NCBI RefSeq assembly: GCF_014207905.1
Contig: NZ_JACHLB010000003.1
Coordinates: forward strand, 434,001-498,000
Length of the DNA: 64,000 nt
Source: Flavobacterium notoginsengisoli
Lineage (GTDB): Bacteria; Bacteroidota; Bacteroidia; Flavobacteriales; Flavobacteriaceae
Direction: 5' to 3'
Shown piece after piece: positions 36,001 to 43,153 of the stretch; position 1 is the stretch's first letter; each line of letters starts with the position of its first letter. Both the position numbers and the translations under genes were made by a program. A model generated the notes under the pieces. It was not told the DNA's origin. It saw only the letters and a program-made list of their open reading frames with translations, and did not search any database.

Positions 36001-36951
36001 GGAAATTGTGCCACTGCTGTTGTAACTGTAACGGTTACAACTCCATCCGCGCCACCAACTCCAGTTGTTGCGAATGATGACACATACAGCAATATCGGAT
36101 GCAACACTTTTGGATTAGTTGGCAATGTATTAAGCAATGATGTAAAAGGAACAACACCAGTCACTTTAGAATTAGTAAACTTTACGCTTCTTAATGATAA
36201 TAATAGCAAAACTGATCCAAATATTACAATTAGTAATACTGGAAATGTAACAGTTTCTAGCTTAACACCAGCAGGAACTTATACTTACAGCTATAGAATC
36301 TGCGACAAATTAAGTAGTGAAAACTGCGATACAGCTATTGTTACTATTACAGTAGTGCCAAATGGTACAACCCAATTTAGCAGTACAGCTTGTACAGACG
36401 ATTCATCTCTTATTAACTTAACCAGTTTATTACCAGAAGGAAGTCCAACTACAGGAACTTGGATCGATAGAAGCAATACAAATTCGCTTCAAGGAAATAT
36501 TTTTAATCCGTTTGGATTGGCTCTAGGAAACTATGTTTTAGAGTATCAAATCGCTGGTGAAAAATGTCCACGAAACATCATCCTAAATATGGAAGTAAAT
36601 GATGATTGTAAGGTTTTAGCTTGCGAAGAAGTTTTCCCTCACAATGCTTTCTCTCCTAATGGTGATAATTTTAATGATACTTTCAAAATTGACAATATTG
36701 ATAATTTGACTTGCTATCCAGAAAATACAGTTGAAATATATAATCGTTGGGGAATTTTGGTTTTCGAAACTAAAAACTATAACAACACAACCAATGCATT
36801 TGATGGAATTTCAAGAGGACGAACAACTGTAAAACAATCTGACGGTTTACCTACAGGAACTTATTTTTACATCATACATTATAAGTCTCTAGATGGCAAT
36901 AACAACCTTCAGGATAACAAATTAAGCGGTTATTTATACCTATCAAAATAG
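30094..36951 (+). CDS. SprB-like T9SS-secreted cell-surface adhesin
   Basis: A 2285-residue secreted protein. The signal peptide ends near residue 28. A beta-rich N-domain follows (about 30-380), then a DUF11-like domain (about 385-540). After that come Ig-like segments (about 650-810), three SprB repeats (about 815-1052; VDVKCFNQATGSITVENASG and relatives), an HYR-like segment, and four near-identical 90-residue repeats (1136-1495). Another HYR-like pair and three cadherin/Big-like units starting AN(D/N)D (about 1663-2089) precede a type B T9SS sorting domain (about 2175-2285; NAFSPNGDNFNDTFKI, YNRWGILVFE). The T9SS exports such proteins to the surface, where SprB-like ones act in gliding or adhesion. 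The downstream PorP/SprF gene is its expected secretion partner. It is about a third the size of F. johnsoniae SprB. Confidence 0.92.
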   Translation: MKKFYYPYLTAFYIFLVLFMGINEAKAQVIVPFKERTSSYSPTRTIYKIKGDFTMIGNINLTTQNYDRWETNGDFPMIYVDKDNNNQTVNSSSATLDLLNDHGAKLTNCYNIVYAGLYWTGRIDNATNSPSTFTVNKNGTVATLDKRKILFKGPNNGNYDEFTATDIYFPTNSENNIFTAYTEVTDYVKANGVGEYFAANIAATEGADGGAIGKYAGWGLVVVYENSDMKNRDITVFDGHAFVQNNITADHSFSVSGFNSIASGPVDVKLGIMAGEGDVNYNGDYFKIQKLNSNDYLSLSHSENSPDNFFNSSINTGGNYRNPNLENNSGMDISMFKLPNENKDIIGNNQTSTTFRYGSTVDTYVIFSIVMAVDAYVPEIEGIISATTINGSPAGAGPYTVLPGQELGYKVQIQNRGTEAIQNSKLVIPIPYNATFVNGSLAKTINFTPAPSPNSLTYEPTIGANGSIVWDLGTLPLPTDPNTVLGELTFTLKSTENCALLKNSNCSNVIQVDGKLSGKGVNSSVTVSDHSLILGYTPSGNCTGSSIAAPLQTTIDSANYTNANCQATPPTIAFTFCNSASSIPVTDVTGSFPTGSTFYNAYPVVAGTTTQYTINNPFPATVGTSTYYAIPPGASSGCYFAFTITIESITTTPTVTSPINYCIGDTPVALTAVPTKPEYTLYYYETLTSTGQQSLTPSTAVAGQYTYYVAEGKTNACIGPKKEIIVNVNEKPTVTITNPLPICSPATSVDLTTASITTGSSSGLTYTYWTDATATTPYSNFAAAVPGTYYIKGTNASNCFDIKPVVVTKSTVTVTELIASHVDVKCFNQATGSITVENASGGVAPYTYSWKKNGAAYAGTSQTLTNLEAGSYEVTAMDSNGCQGTLVITISQPTGALALAASSKTDVSCFGKSTGTLTAGTVTNAIGTVKYSWKDNTNAEISTSANVTDMPAGTYTLTVTDDCSSASNSVTIGQPAAILSAIKSQTNVSCGNGNNGSATVTVSGGTPAYTYVWNTIPAQTTATATNLTAGNYSVKITDANGCEINESFTILDGDSIKPIINPLPQTTTINCPAEPVFAQATATDDSGTVTSLTYVDDTVSGNCAGSYTKTRTWTAQDACGNVSLPVTQTIIVQDITAPTWTTLAGSLDKTVECNDAAALANAQALFPTATDSCDADVTNIVKVSGQFTASAGCTNAGTYTNTWTVKDDCGNTSDTFTQIITIQDTTAPIWTTLAGSLDKTVECNDAAALANAQALLPTATDSCDADVTNIVKVSGQFTASAGCGNAGTYTNTWTVKDDCGNASDTFTQIITIQDTTAPIWTTLAGSLDKTVECSDAAALANAQALFPAASDSCDADVNNIVKVSGQFTASAGCGNAGTYTNTWTVKDDCGNASDTFTQIITIQDTTAPTWTTLAGSLDKTVECSDAAALANAQALFPTASDSCDADVTNIVKVSGQFTASAGCGNAGTYTNTWTVKDDCGNVSNTFTQVITIQDTTAPLFTGNLPQNVTVSCDAIPEVAEMTASDNCNGNLPIVFSETKSDIQNGCASNYTLTRTWKTSDCGGNVVSYTQIITVRDTKAPTGTAPANVTNLASVDLIPVGSPADIKDAADNCSPTVNITVTDTNNGCDGNVYILTRTYTLTDCAGNKRELVQTFTVNCKPKKVIIANDDAAGPIAGVNHTTTNVLNVFSNDTLDGVIVTPSDVILTTITPNAFLQLNPNGSIDVLPNAPVGTLTLVYQICEANQTDNCDTATVTITIEAPKITVSATPICVNDVPYIDYVVTAVNFTPVNGVTIAWADSNNNIISTMNNLPLSGRVLWPGAVVDGNGKGIDWPGWIFENNKWVQGADGFEKLRPTAILTLTLNPSETITVNYPPSDPYCTARPTFAIIANNDTAGPINGATGANNIINVLTNDTLNGSAVNLNDITLTTTIPDPKGALTLNSDGSVNVAPNTPAGTYTLTYQICEKADFGNCATAVVTVTVTTPSAPPTPVVANDDTYSNIGCNTFGLVGNVLSNDVKGTTPVTLELVNFTLLNDNNSKTDPNITISNTGNVTVSSLTPAGTYTYSYRICDKLSSENCDTAIVTITVVPNGTTQFSSTACTDDSSLINLTSLLPEGSPTTGTWIDRSNTNSLQGNIFNPFGLALGNYVLEYQIAGEKCPRNIILNMEVNDDCKVLACEEVFPHNAFSPNGDNFNDTFKIDNIDNLTCYPENTVEIYNRWGILVFETKNYNNTTNAFDGISRGRTTVKQSDGLPTGTYFYIIHYKSLDGNNNLQDNKLSGYLYLSK
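33499..34578 (+). repeat. Four tandem 270-bp coding repeats in the adhesin
   Basis: Exact 270-bp periodicity (starts 33499, 33769, 34039, 34309), each coding for 90 residues beginning TAP(T/I)WTTLAGSLDKTVEC and ending FTQ(I/V)ITIQDT, with five conserved cysteines. Copies differ at only a few codons, many of them silent, which indicates recent duplication or gene conversion. Confidence 0.95.
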
Positions 36952-37098
36952 CAACCAACCAAAACAAACGTAAAACCCTATTTTTCAAGATATTATAAAT
37001 TTTATGTAAAAAAAATATGTAATTTCACATAAAATAACTATCTGATTTTCAATATATTAAAAAATCAGTAGTAATAATAAAAATAATCCATTTTTACT

Positions 37099-38010
37099 AT
37101 GAGAACAAAATTATTTTTTTTCGTCATTCTGTTAGTTACATATAGCGGTTATGCTCAGCAAGATGCGCAATTTACCCAATATATGTACAATACAATTAAC
37201 ATAAATCCTGCTTATGCTGGTTCTCGTGGTGCATTAAGCGTTTTTGCATTACACCGTGATCAATGGGTAGGATTAGATGGAGCTCCTAAAACCAATACCA
37301 TTTCTGTTAATACTCCAATAAACAACAGCAATGTTGGACTTGGTGTATCTTTAGTCAATGATAAAATTGGACCCACGACTGAAAATCAATTCTCTGTAGA
37401 CCTTTCTTATACCGTTCCAACTTCAGACACTTGGAAACTCTCATTTGGTATAAAAGGTACAGCCGATATTTTTAATCTTGATGTAACTAAATTAAGTCCC
37501 GAAACTGCGGGCGATCCACAATTTCAAAATTTAAATAATGATTTTTCTCCAAATGTTGGTGCGGGTATTTACTGGCATTCGAGTAAAGCTTACATAGGGT
37601 TGTCTGTTCCAAACTTCATTCAGACAAACCGTTATGATGACAATGATGTCGCGATTTACAAAGATCAAATCAATTACTACTTAATGGGAGGTTATGTTTT
37701 TGATTTATCTCAAGAAATAAAGTTCAAGCCAGCAGTTCTAACTAAACTGGTTGAAGGAGCTCCTCTTCAGCTTGATGTATCAGCAAACTTTTTATTCTTT
37801 GAAAAACTAACTCTTGGAGCAGCTTACAGATGGGATGCAGCAGTAAGTGCAATGGCAGGATTTCAACTTACTGAAGGTTTATATATCGGATACGGATATG
37901 ATAACGAAACAACTAGATTAAGAAATTACAATTCTGGTTCGCATGAAATCTTTCTACGTTTCGAACTTTTCAAATACAATAGTAAAATGACAACCCCTCG
38001 TTTCTTCTAA
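37099..38010 (+). CDS. PorP/SprF-family T9SS outer membrane protein
   Basis: A 303-residue outer membrane beta-barrel with a signal peptide (FFVILLVTYSGYAQQ). It has the family N-terminus QDAQFTQYMYNTININPAYAGSRGALSVF and HRDQWVGLDGAPKTNTISVN, ending HEIFLRFELFKYNSKMTTPR. PorP/SprF proteins pair with type-B CTD substrates; SprF is needed for secretion of SprB to the surface in F. johnsoniae. Adjacency to the adhesin gene (147 bases downstream) makes it the likely partner. The PD40-OmpA gene follows after 12 bases. Confidence 0.93.
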   Translation: MRTKLFFFVILLVTYSGYAQQDAQFTQYMYNTININPAYAGSRGALSVFALHRDQWVGLDGAPKTNTISVNTPINNSNVGLGVSLVNDKIGPTTENQFSVDLSYTVPTSDTWKLSFGIKGTADIFNLDVTKLSPETAGDPQFQNLNNDFSPNVGAGIYWHSSKAYIGLSVPNFIQTNRYDDNDVAIYKDQINYYLMGGYVFDLSQEIKFKPAVLTKLVEGAPLQLDVSANFLFFEKLTLGAAYRWDAAVSAMAGFQLTEGLYIGYGYDNETTRLRNYNSGSHEIFLRFELFKYNSKMTTPRFF

Positions 38011-38022
38011 AAATTTCGCACC

Positions 38023-39966
38023 ATGAAAAACTATACACTACTTCTCTTAACCATAATCAGTGCTTTTTCATTTGACAGTTATGCGCAAAAAGCGAAAATA
38101 GCTTCTGGAGATAAGAAATACGATAGCTATGCTTATGTCGACGCTATTAAAACGTATGAAAAAGTAGCCGCAAAAGGATACAAATCTGATGATATGTTTA
38201 AAAAACTAGGGAACTCCTACTATTTTAATTCAGATTTTGCTAATGCAGCAAAATGGTATGGCGAATTATTTGCAATGAATTCCACTGTAGAACCTGAATA
38301 TTATTATCGTTATGCTCAATCTTTAAAATCTATTGGCGAAAATAACAAAGCCAATTCTCTTTTAGATCAGTTTTATGCAAAATCAAAAAATGATGTACGA
38401 GGTAAACTTTATAAAGATGATGTAAACTATTTGGATCAAATTAAAGCCAATTCAGGAAGATATAAAATCGAAGATGCTGGCATAAATAGTAAATATTCAG
38501 ATTATGGATCTTTTGTTTATAATAATAAAATTTACTTTGCTTCTGCAAGAGATACCGGAAACTTTACTAAACGCAAACACCAATGGACTGGCGAATATTT
38601 TACCAATATTTATAATGCCGATATTGATCCTCAAAATGGAAATGCAGGTAAAGTTAAAAAGTTTAAATCGCCTATAAACACCAAATTTCATGAGGCATCT
38701 CCTGTTTTTACACAAGATGGCAAAACAGTATATTTTACAAGAAACAACTATATTAACGGTAAAAAAGGAAAAGACGAAAACAGAATTACTCTAATCAAAA
38801 TTTACAAAGCAACGCTTGGCGCAGATAATAAATGGGGTAATATAACTGAGCTGCCTTTTAACAGTGATAATTATAGTAACGGACATCCTGCATTAAGTCC
38901 TGATGAAAAAACATTATATTTTTCTTCAGATATGCCTGGCTCTTTTGGTCAATCTGATTTATATAAAGTGAGTATAAATCCAAACGGCGGATTCGGAACT
39001 CCTGAAAATCTTGGAAAAGATATTAATACCGAAGGAAAAGAAACGTATCCTTTTGTGACTAAAGAAAATGAAATTTATTTTTCTTCAGATGGATATCCTG
39101 GACTTGGTGGTTTAGATGTTTTTGTGGCTAATATTGATTCTGATGGAAAAATCAGCAACATTCAAAATGTTGGAGCCGATGTAAACTCTCCTAAAGACGA
39201 TTTTGCATACATTATTGATCCTGCTTCAAGAAGAGGTTATTTTACTTCTAATAAAGACGGCGGACAAGGTTCTGATGATATTTATAAATTCTTAGAAACA
39301 AGAAAACTAAAATGCGAACAACAGCTTGAAGGTATAATTACTGATGCCGAAAGCGGAACAATTTTGCCAGGAACAAAAGTGACACTATTCGACGATCAGA
39401 TGAACGTAAAAAATACAATTGTTTCAGATAGCTATGGAAAATATACCTTCCCTGTAGAATGTGGAAAAATCTATTTTGTAAGAGCTGAAAAACCAGAATA
39501 TAACACCAAAGAAGTAAGTGTAACCATTTCGAAAACTACTGGCACAACAAGCCTTCCTATTGCATTAGAAAAATCAAGCTGTAAAGTTACTGTTGGCGAT
39601 GATCTAGGTGTATGCTTTGGAATTAAAATGATATACTTTGATCTTGACAAATCAAATATTAGAACAGAAGCCGCTTTAGATTTAGAAAAAATCTTAGTAG
39701 TCTTAAACGAAAATCCAACAATGAAATTAGACATTCGTTCACATACCGATAGTAGAGCAACGCATCAATACAATGCTGCATTGTCAGACAGAAGAGCAAA
39801 ATCTACAATCAAATGGCTAATTAAAAACGGAATAGCACCGAACCGATTAACTGGAAAAGGTTACGGTGAAACACAACTTGTAAATAAATGTTCCGATGGT
39901 GTTAAATGTACCGAAGAAGAACATCAAGCAAATAGACGAAGCGAGTTTATTATAACTGCTTTGTAA
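38023..39966 (+). CDS. TPR-PD40-OmpA outer membrane protein
   Basis: A 647-residue protein with a signal peptide and TPR-like helices (about 25-125; YKSDDMFKKLGNSYYFNSDF). A PD40/WD40-like propeller follows (about 150-425; HEASPVFTQDGKTVYFTRNN, HPALSPDEKTLYFSSDMPG). Then come a carboxypeptidase-regulatory-like domain (about 430-515) and a C-terminal OmpA domain (about 535-647; MIYFDLDKSNIRTEAALDLE, RSHTDSRATHQYNAALSDRR) that binds peptidoglycan. Proteins of this layout accompany PorP/SprF genes and probably tie the surface apparatus to the cell wall. It ends the adhesin operon and is followed by a strong terminator. Confidence 0.9.
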   Translation: MKNYTLLLLTIISAFSFDSYAQKAKIASGDKKYDSYAYVDAIKTYEKVAAKGYKSDDMFKKLGNSYYFNSDFANAAKWYGELFAMNSTVEPEYYYRYAQSLKSIGENNKANSLLDQFYAKSKNDVRGKLYKDDVNYLDQIKANSGRYKIEDAGINSKYSDYGSFVYNNKIYFASARDTGNFTKRKHQWTGEYFTNIYNADIDPQNGNAGKVKKFKSPINTKFHEASPVFTQDGKTVYFTRNNYINGKKGKDENRITLIKIYKATLGADNKWGNITELPFNSDNYSNGHPALSPDEKTLYFSSDMPGSFGQSDLYKVSINPNGGFGTPENLGKDINTEGKETYPFVTKENEIYFSSDGYPGLGGLDVFVANIDSDGKISNIQNVGADVNSPKDDFAYIIDPASRRGYFTSNKDGGQGSDDIYKFLETRKLKCEQQLEGIITDAESGTILPGTKVTLFDDQMNVKNTIVSDSYGKYTFPVECGKIYFVRAEKPEYNTKEVSVTISKTTGTTSLPIALEKSSCKVTVGDDLGVCFGIKMIYFDLDKSNIRTEAALDLEKILVVLNENPTMKLDIRSHTDSRATHQYNAALSDRRAKSTIKWLIKNGIAPNRLTGKGYGETQLVNKCSDGVKCTEEEHQANRRSEFIITAL

Positions 39967-39992
39967 TTTAATTACTAACATAACCAACTTTA

Positions 39993-40023
39993 AAAGGCTG
40001 TCTTTCTAGACAGCTTTTTTTTA
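39993..40023 (+). terminator. Terminator of the adhesin operon
   Basis: Stem GCTGTCT / AGACAGC, TTCT loop, then an 8-base T-run, 27 bases after the OmpA stop. Confidence 0.9.
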
Positions 40024-40091
40024 TAAAAAAAATCGTTGTAACTCTGCGAATTACAACGATCTCTAAAAAACCAACCAGTTCAAGTTTTTTT

Positions 40092-40595
40092 TTACAACTT
40101 AGCAAAAATGTTAGTGTAATATTTTTTTCCTGTTACAGTGTCTGTTGTTACAGATATACCGAAATGTGTATAATCACCTTCGATATTTGCTTTGTGGCCT
40201 GGACTCTCCAGCCAGGCTCTCAAAGCAGCTTCAGGAGTTTTATAGTTGTAGGCAACGTTTTCACCAACTTTTTTGGCTCCTAAAACACTAGTAATATTTT
40301 GAGATCTTTCGACAAAATCATTGTGATTTACGACATTGTTTTCAATCATATAAACATTATGTTCTTCACATTTAGAAGATATATGATTTACTCTTTCTAA
40401 AGCATTTAGACCTACGCTAACACGATATTCGTTTATAAGCTTCAGCGCTAAAAGTTCTGAGTCGTTGTATGAGTAATTGGTAACGAGCGTCTCGATTGGA
40501 GTATTATCCACGCTTCCTTCGGCGGTGTCTGCAGTACATGAGTTCATTGCGATAAGAATCGCAATGAACAACATGATGCGCTTAATCTTTTTCAT
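40092..40595 (-). CDS. CAP-domain (SCP/PR1-like) lipoprotein
   Basis: A 167-residue lipoprotein (lipobox IAMNSC, Cys20). The CAP domain spans about residues 45-165: ALKLINEYRVSVGLNALER, HNVYMIENNVVNHNDF, KVGENVAYNYKTPEAALRAW, LESPGHKANIEGDYTHFGIS. The two histidines and Glu/Asn residues of the CAP cavity are present. Bacterial CAP proteins are secreted and of unclear function, possibly protease-like or sterol/lipid binding. The ATG at 40595 is chosen because it gives a compact lipoprotein signal. Monocistronic and convergent with the adhesin operon. Confidence 0.87.
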   Translation of the reverse strand: MKKIKRIMLFIAILIAMNSCTADTAEGSVDNTPIETLVTNYSYNDSELLALKLINEYRVSVGLNALERVNHISSKCEEHNVYMIENNVVNHNDFVERSQNITSVLGAKKVGENVAYNYKTPEAALRAWLESPGHKANIEGDYTHFGISVTTDTVTGKKYYTNIFAKL

Positions 40596-40767
40596 AATCA
40601 ATAGCATATTAGCAGTTTAAAGTAAATGTGGGGCAAATCCTTTAAATTTATTTTTGAATAAATATCGTCTGATTTCTTTACCAAACGTATTTAATTTATC
40701 GCTAAACTACAAAATTAATCGATGAAATACACCTCTTTTTTTTAAAGAAATATAAATTTCTTACAAA

Positions 40768-41412
40768 TCAAGAAGAAAGCCTCTCGATTGTCCATGAAAA
40801 ATCAGATTGGCTTGTATAACGAATTCTATCGTGGAGCCTATTTGCTCTTCCTTGCCAGAATTCTACCTGTAACGGTGTGACAATATATCCTCCCCAATTT
40901 TCAGGTCTTGGAATAGGTTTTCCTTCAAATTCGGCTTCGATTTTCTTTAAATTTTCTTCTAAAAAAGTTCTTGATGGAATTACTTCACTTTGGTTTGAAA
41001 CGATTGCACCAAGCTTGCTTCCATCGGGACGTGAATCAAAATAATTATCAGAAATAATTTCTGAGGTTTTTTGAGCAATTCCTTTAATAATAACCTGACG
41101 TTCCATTTCCTGCCAGAAAAAAGACAAACAAACATTTGGGTTGGCTTCAATAGCTTTTCCTTTTTCAGAGCTATAATTGGTATAAAATATAAATCCTTCT
41201 TCTGAGAATTTCTTCAACAGCACAACACGAGACTTCGGAAAACCGTCTAAGCCTACTGTAGAGACCGTCATAGCATTGACTTCTCCGCTTCCACCAAAAT
41301 CTTCTACTTCGTGAAACCATCTATTAAAAAGGTTTATTGGGTCTTCCGGAATGTTAGTTTCCAATAATTCGCTTTTCTCGTATGATCTTCTATAATTACT
41401 TAAATCGCTCAT
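40768..41412 (-). CDS. pdxH: Pyridoxamine 5'-phosphate oxidase
   Basis: A 214-residue FMN enzyme. It shows the family start YRRSYEKSELLE, NAMTVSTVGLDGFPKSRVVL (FMN-binding), FIFYTNYSSEKGKAIEANP, the middle FFWQEMERQVIIKG and the C-terminal signature EFWQGRANRLHDRIRY; the usual final Leu-Ala-Pro tail region is short. PdxH oxidises pyridoxamine or pyridoxine 5'-phosphate to pyridoxal 5'-phosphate. The ATG at 41412 gives MSDLSNYRRSYEKSE; the longer frame runs into low-complexity repeats. About 160 bases of tandem repeats lie directly in front of the gene. Confidence 0.95.
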   Translation of the reverse strand: MSDLSNYRRSYEKSELLETNIPEDPINLFNRWFHEVEDFGGSGEVNAMTVSTVGLDGFPKSRVVLLKKFSEEGFIFYTNYSSEKGKAIEANPNVCLSFFWQEMERQVIIKGIAQKTSEIISDNYFDSRPDGSKLGAIVSNQSEVIPSRTFLEENLKKIEAEFEGKPIPRPENWGGYIVTPLQVEFWQGRANRLHDRIRYTSQSDFSWTIERLSS

Positions 41413-41451
41413 AGTTTTTGTTTTTTTTTTCAGGTTTAAAGTTTGAAGTCT

Positions 41452-41505
41452 CAAGTTTCAAGTTTCAAGTTTCAAGTTTCAGGTTTCAGGTTTCAGGTTT
41501 CAGGT
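41452..41505. repeat. Heptanucleotide tandem repeat (CAAGTTT/CAGGTTT)n
   Basis: About seven units of CAAGTTT passing into CAGGTTT, starting 40 bases upstream of the pdxH start codon. A 10-base T-run (plus strand) lies between the repeat and the gene. It is a microsatellite in a promoter position. Confidence 0.85.
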
Positions 41506-41515
41506 TATCCAAAAA

Positions 41516-41619
41516 CTCAGAATCTCAGAATCTCAGAATCTTAGAATCTCAGAATCTTAGAATCTCAGAATCTCAGAATCTCAGAATCTCAGAATCTCAG
41601 AATCTTAGAATCTTAGAAT
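41516..41619. repeat. Octanucleotide tandem repeat (CTCAGAAT)13
   Basis: Thirteen consecutive 8-bp units, CTCAGAAT with several CTTAGAAT variants, stop just before the rnz stop codon. Variable copy number between strains would be expected. The spurious plus-strand reading frame here is repeat-derived. Confidence 0.9.
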
Positions 41620-41621
41620 CT

Positions 41622-42527
41622 TTAAAATTCAAAACTCAATCCATCATCTGCTAAAAGTACATTAGGAAAAATTTCTTCGGCTTCTTTCTTAAATGGTTCC
41701 AATCCATCATATCTTGTTGAATAATGACCTAAAATTAATTGTTTTACATTAGCTTTTAAAGCAATCGTTGCGGCTTCTTTAGCTGTCGAATGTAACGTTT
41801 TTTCTGCCAATCTAGCTTCCGATTCTAAAAACGTAGATTCATGATACAAAATATCAGTATTTTCAATGATTGGAATTATATCTTCATTATAAACGGTGTC
41901 CGAACAAAAAGCATAACTTTTTGATGGCGGAGGATCAAACGTCAATTTTTCGTTTTTAACCACAGTCCCGTCATCCAATGTTATATCGCCGCCGTTTTTT
42001 ATTTTCTGATAATACGCAACATGAATATCGTATTGCTGAACTGCTTCAACATTCAGTTTTCTTTCATCTGGCTTTTCCTGAAAATGATACCCATTCGTGT
42101 AAACTCTATGTTTTAACGGAATGGTTTTTACAATAACCTTTTTATCTTCAAAAATAACTTCGCTTTCTTTCGATTCTAATTCATGAAAAAACAAAGAATA
42201 AGTCGTCCAAGATTCGGTTAATTTCAATTGAAGGAGAATCAATTCCTTAATTCCCTTCGGACCATAAATATGTAAATCTGTAGTTCTTCCCAAAAGAGAA
42301 AAAGTAGAAATAGTTCCAATTAATCCATAAAGGTGATCTCCGTGAAGATGTGAGATAAAAATGTGATTAATCTTCGAGAATTTAATTTTATTCTTTCGAA
42401 GCTGAACCTGAGTTCCTTCACCACAGTCAATTAAAAACAATCTATTTTTAATCTCTAAAACCTGCGCAGTCGGATTAGTAAGTGTTCTAGGAGTTGCGGC
42501 ATAACAGCCAAGTATGGTAAGCTTCAT
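41622..42527 (-). CDS. rnz: Ribonuclease Z
   Basis: A 301-residue metallo-beta-lactamase-fold tRNase Z. Motif II SHLHGDH supplies His60, His62, Asp64 and His65. LIDCGEGTQVQL precedes it, YAFCSDTVY and LYHESTFLESEARLAEKTLHST follow, and the last motif is LILGHYSTRYDG. Length and motif spacing are normal for the short bacterial form. The enzyme cuts the 3' trailer of tRNA precursors. The gene lies in a minus-strand pyrR-pyrB-STAS-rnz-pdxH series. Confidence 0.95.
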   Translation of the reverse strand: MKLTILGCYAATPRTLTNPTAQVLEIKNRLFLIDCGEGTQVQLRKNKIKFSKINHIFISHLHGDHLYGLIGTISTFSLLGRTTDLHIYGPKGIKELILLQLKLTESWTTYSLFFHELESKESEVIFEDKKVIVKTIPLKHRVYTNGYHFQEKPDERKLNVEAVQQYDIHVAYYQKIKNGGDITLDDGTVVKNEKLTFDPPPSKSYAFCSDTVYNEDIIPIIENTDILYHESTFLESEARLAEKTLHSTAKEAATIALKANVKQLILGHYSTRYDGLEPFKKEAEEIFPNVLLADDGLSFEF

Positions 42528-42535
42528 TTTAGATT

Positions 42536-42612
42536 GTTGATTTTAGATTTTAGATTGATTGTTTAATTTTAGATTTCAACATTCAAAATCTAAAATCTGA
42601 ACTCTAAAATCT
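42536..42612. repeat. AT-rich inverted repeat based on GATTTTAGATTTTAGA
   Basis: Left-arm units GATTTTAGATTTTAGATT and right-arm units AAAATCTAAAATCTGAACTC pair imperfectly between rnz and the STAS-like gene. It could form a hairpin in the transcript. It belongs to the same class of low-complexity intergenic repeats. Confidence 0.6.
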
Positions 42613-42616
42613 ACAA

Positions 42617-42946
42617 TTAAAACCCGAGGTCTCTTTCGATTTCTTCCATTTCGATAATGTCGTGCGCTTCTAAAAGAGACGGAACAACAGTTAATTTATC
42701 AGAAATAGCATTAAAATCAAGATCGGTTGCGACGATTACAAACGATTTTTTTGCTTTTTTATGAAGCTTTGAAAGCGGTAAAAAAGCCTTCAAATCTTTT
42801 TCCGAGATAGAATCAGCAGATAAATCGATGATTATATTTTGTTTTTCAAAAGTTTTAAACTGTTGCGTTACTTTTTCCAAGAAAGCATTTACATCTCCTT
42901 GAGTATCTTTAATCGTAACGGTATGTCCTTTTTGATCTACTTTCAT
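42617..42946 (-). CDS. Small STAS-like protein
   Basis: A 109-residue cytosolic protein. The order of strands and helices, with a central FKTFEKQNIIIDLSADSISE, LPLSKLHKKAKKSFVIVAT and a C-terminal PSLLEAHDIIEMEEIERD, resembles the STAS/anti-sigma-antagonist fold. The usual phospho-serine position has no clear counterpart. Homologues next to rnz are sometimes mislabelled ribonuclease Z, but no metal-binding motif is present. The role is unknown. It lies 89 bases upstream of rnz on the same strand. Confidence 0.65.
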   Translation of the reverse strand: MKVDQKGHTVTIKDTQGDVNAFLEKVTQQFKTFEKQNIIIDLSADSISEKDLKAFLPLSKLHKKAKKSFVIVATDLDFNAISDKLTVVPSLLEAHDIIEMEEIERDLGF

Positions 42947-43027
42947 TTTATAATTTTATGGGGCTTATAATTTATGATGCTAATTTACTAAGTTTTTTTG
43001 TTGTTTCAGGTTTAAAGTTTCACGTTT

Positions 43028-43107
43028 GTCAGGCTGAGCGAAGTCGAAGTCCACGTTCGCAAAGCACATTTAGCACTAAAAAGCACTTCGACTTCGCTCA
43101 GTGTGAC
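43028..43107. repeat. Inverted repeat GTCAGGCTGAGCGAAGTCGA
   Basis: Arms at 43028-43050 and 43085-43107 match as reverse complements at 21 of 23 positions. The core AGCGAAGTCGAAGT is GC-richer than its surroundings. Another dispersed intergenic repeat, between pyrB and the STAS-like gene; possibly a terminator. Confidence 0.75.
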
Positions 43108-43153
43108 ACCCATTTCAAAACTGAAAACTGCGACTGCGGCCGAAAACTAAAAC

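Noticed and set aside
35724..36209. Minus-strand 161-codon frame inside the adhesin gene
   Set aside because: Shadow of the strongly coding plus-strand adhesin; no domain or sensible start.
41452..41619. CRISPR array
   Set aside because: The repeats are 7 and 8 bp with no spacers and no cas genes nearby.
41418..41654. Plus-strand 78-codon reading frame
   Set aside because: Translation of the CAAGTTT and CTCAGAAT tandem repeats; repetitive peptide, no start context, overlaps rnz and pdxH ends.
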